A program made the position numbers and the translations under genes. From contig NZ_CP135164.1 in assembly GCF_001940225.2 (NCBI RefSeq), positions 1,612,001-1,676,000 on the forward strand: a stretch of 64,000 nucleotides of DNA, written 5' to 3'. The DNA is from Roseburia sp. 499 (lineage in GTDB: Bacteria > Bacillota > Clostridia > Lachnospirales > Lachnospiraceae). The notes beneath the pieces are model-generated. The model saw only the letters and a program-made list of their open reading frames with translations, was not told the DNA's origin and did not search any database. Shown piece after piece: positions 62,386 through 64,000 of the stretch. Numbering within the stretch: the stretch's first letter is position 1; every line of letters begins with the position of its first letter.

Positions 62386-63972
62386 TTATATCTCTAACAT
62401 TTCCATTTTCATAAATGAAACGGATGCTCCCGCTGCACCTGCAAAAGTCAAAATTCCCATTACAAGAATCATCAGGAAAAATCCGGCTTCTAATCCCCAG
62501 ATAAAATATCCGACTACTGCTACTAAGATTGCAATACACATGGCAATTCCCTGAAGAATCATTTTAACAATTGTTTTCCCGGTATTTCCGAAATTTTTTC
62601 CAATAATTACATCTGCAAACATTCCATAGTAAAGACGATTTGCCATTAAGCAAACATATAATAATATGGTAAGTACTGTCATAACGGGTCCAATTCCAAA
62701 TGCGATTGCTCCGGGAAGTGTTACAAAAATTCCATCTACAATGGCACGAATATGCTCGATTTTGGTAGAATACCATACTTTTTTTAACGCTGAATCCGGT
62801 ATTAGATAAGTATACGGATTTTCTAACTCCTTAGACCACTTGGTAGCATAACCACTAAATATGAATACGACATAAGCGACAACGCCCGGAATAATGAATA
62901 CTTTCAACGAACCAAACTCTTTCTCTATGTTGTTCATGTAACCATAAACTCCCATTGCTATTCCAATACCAAAACATAAAAGTGTATTCCATCCAAAAAT
63001 AAAAGTTTTATTCTTTTTATACTCCAAAAGTTGCCGGAAATAAATTGCTTTCGCGTAATTTCCCTTATACTCAACGGAAGCTTTTCGATATTTTTTCTTC
63101 TTGCCAAATCCTATGGAAGCAACACCTTTTTGGGCTTCCCTTCGTTTTGTCTGATACTCATCTGCAAATTTGGTTGCATCTTCAAAGTATTCTCCGGTAC
63201 ATTTCATTTTTACTGCTGCGATAAGCATTCCTATGGTTGATACTAAAAATAGTACCGTTCCAATTACATTAATAACACTAGGACCTATAAAAATAAGATG
63301 CATCACCGCGATGTTCCATCCTACAATCGGTATCAACTGGATAATTGGCATTGCAAGATATTCCCGTATCACTGAAAATTCTGCCTTCTGTGTAAGCAAC
63401 AGATAAGCACCGATTCCTACCATCACTGCCATAAAAATATACATGACAACGGTCAGTCTCTTAAAAAACTTCTCATGAAATCTTTCATTTCCATAACAGA
63501 AAATAATAATACTTGCTTCCAGTATACTTTCAAACACTACAAAGAACACGAAATATAGCAGCATCTGTCCGATTCCTGCATGAAACCAATAAACTCCACC
63601 AATCGATACAATAATTCCTATTATTATATTACCTATAAATGATTTCACTCCTGTAAACATCAATATTACCTTCGGACTTACCGGAGCCGGAAAGACAAAA
63701 TGTGCCTCCGATGGACGAAACAAAAGTCCATGCCGCTTACTATAACTGATTACATTACTTGGAAGAAGTAATAAAACAATACACGATAATACTGTTACCA
63801 GATTCTCCGGTGTTGCAATCTTGGCATCCTTGATGACTAAATTAAAACTTCCATATATCATGATAACATACAAAACAAAAACAAATGCCCACACATATGT
63901 CATCGGACGCTTTAACGCCTTCTTTACTCGGTTTGCGATAGTTCTCTGATAAAGATAAATCAATCCCTTCAT
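62386..63972 (-). CDS. ABC exporter membrane subunit (ABC_export type)
   Basis: 528 residues with about 12 hydrophobic segments in two groups split by a cytosolic Lys-rich stretch (ATKFADEYQTKRREAQKG near residue 270). FRPSEAHFVFPAPVSPK near residue 90 is typical of the putative ABC exporter family PF16962. It has no ATPase domain; the cognate ATPase is almost certainly the gene whose last codons enter at the window edge, overlapping by ATGA. Substrate unknown. Confidence 0.82.
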   Translation of the reverse strand: MKGLIYLYQRTIANRVKKALKRPMTYVWAFVFVLYVIMIYGSFNLVIKDAKIATPENLVTVLSCIVLLLLPSNVISYSKRHGLLFRPSEAHFVFPAPVSPKVILMFTGVKSFIGNIIIGIIVSIGGVYWFHAGIGQMLLYFVFFVVFESILEASIIIFCYGNERFHEKFFKRLTVVMYIFMAVMVGIGAYLLLTQKAEFSVIREYLAMPIIQLIPIVGWNIAVMHLIFIGPSVINVIGTVLFLVSTIGMLIAAVKMKCTGEYFEDATKFADEYQTKRREAQKGVASIGFGKKKKYRKASVEYKGNYAKAIYFRQLLEYKKNKTFIFGWNTLLCFGIGIAMGVYGYMNNIEKEFGSLKVFIIPGVVAYVVFIFSGYATKWSKELENPYTYLIPDSALKKVWYSTKIEHIRAIVDGIFVTLPGAIAFGIGPVMTVLTILLYVCLMANRLYYGMFADVIIGKNFGNTGKTIVKMILQGIAMCIAILVAVVGYFIWGLEAGFFLMILVMGILTFAGAAGASVSFMKMEMLEI

Positions 63973-64000
63973 TCTGACTCACCGCCTCCCGTAATCTTGA
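63969..64000 (-). CDS. 3' end of an upstream gene, probably the exporter's ATPase (partial)
   Basis: Only ten codons are inside the window, reading KITGGGESE then TGA. The stop overlaps the ATG of the exporter gene by four bases (ATGA), a classic coupled ABC arrangement. Identity as the ATPase is inferred from the partner alone. Confidence 0.4.
   Translation of the reverse strand, partial: KITGGGESE

Overview
The window reads as chromosome of a low-GC, spore-forming anaerobic Firmicute, most probably a gut Lachnospiraceae. The clues are pyruvate phosphate dikinase next to glyS-recO-era, ATP-type PEP carboxykinase, a Clostridia-type citrate synthase, SpoIID and SleB-like proteins, a pheST T-box, a GGGtGRT/NifU-like pair and consistent AGGAGG ribosome binding sites. 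Most genes lie on the minus strand. No tRNA, rRNA or CRISPR array was seen.

Layout. 1-13 kb is housekeeping: two membrane lipid-type proteins, ppdK, glyS, a lipoprotein, recO, a YqzL-like small gene, era, an M16C peptidase, a cold shock gene and an MscS channel. 13-20 kb holds a plus-strand HD-domain signalling protein with a perfect consensus promoter, then leuB-ilvB-serC-serA as one amino-acid operon. 20-25 kb is pheS-pheT-queA behind a T-box with a UUC (Phe) specifier. 25-29 kb is a visibly AT-richer accessory patch: the SPASM tail of a radical-SAM peptide maturase, an overlapping HExxH protein and an ABC exporter, truncated at an IS110-family element with candidate structured (bridge-type) RNA. 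29-36 kb carries YihY, SpoIID, a probable 6S RNA with its own promoter, pckA, and an intact IS4-like element with 17-bp terminal repeats and a 9-bp target duplication, inserted 8 bp upstream of the pckA -35. 36-45 kb holds cdd, citrate synthase, a two-component system, a CheY / tandem MshEN-CheX gene pair, thrC, a SleB-type hydrolase and a tandem AP2-domain protein. 45-51 kb has a methyltransferase pseudogene, leuDC with a divergent LysR regulator, a coiled-coil protein and ilvN-ilvC. 51-55 kb has an MFS / Cys-cluster / AAA ATPase operon, a 50-residue protein and a C39-like secreted protease.

55-60.4 kb is a compact biosynthetic locus with free-standing adenylation, carrier and condensation proteins plus an alpha/beta hydrolase and an SCP2-like protein. 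It is divergent from a TetR gene, with two near-identical operators, one covering the operon's -35 box. It resembles the Clostridial fatty-acid-amide type of cluster. The window ends with the GGGtGRT/NifU-like pair and an ABC exporter membrane protein.

The features most worth attention are the A/T/C locus with its operators, the CheY + (MshEN)2-CheX module with its exact 29-residue repeat, the decayed RiPP-like locus at the IS110 element, and the pckA-proximal IS insertion.
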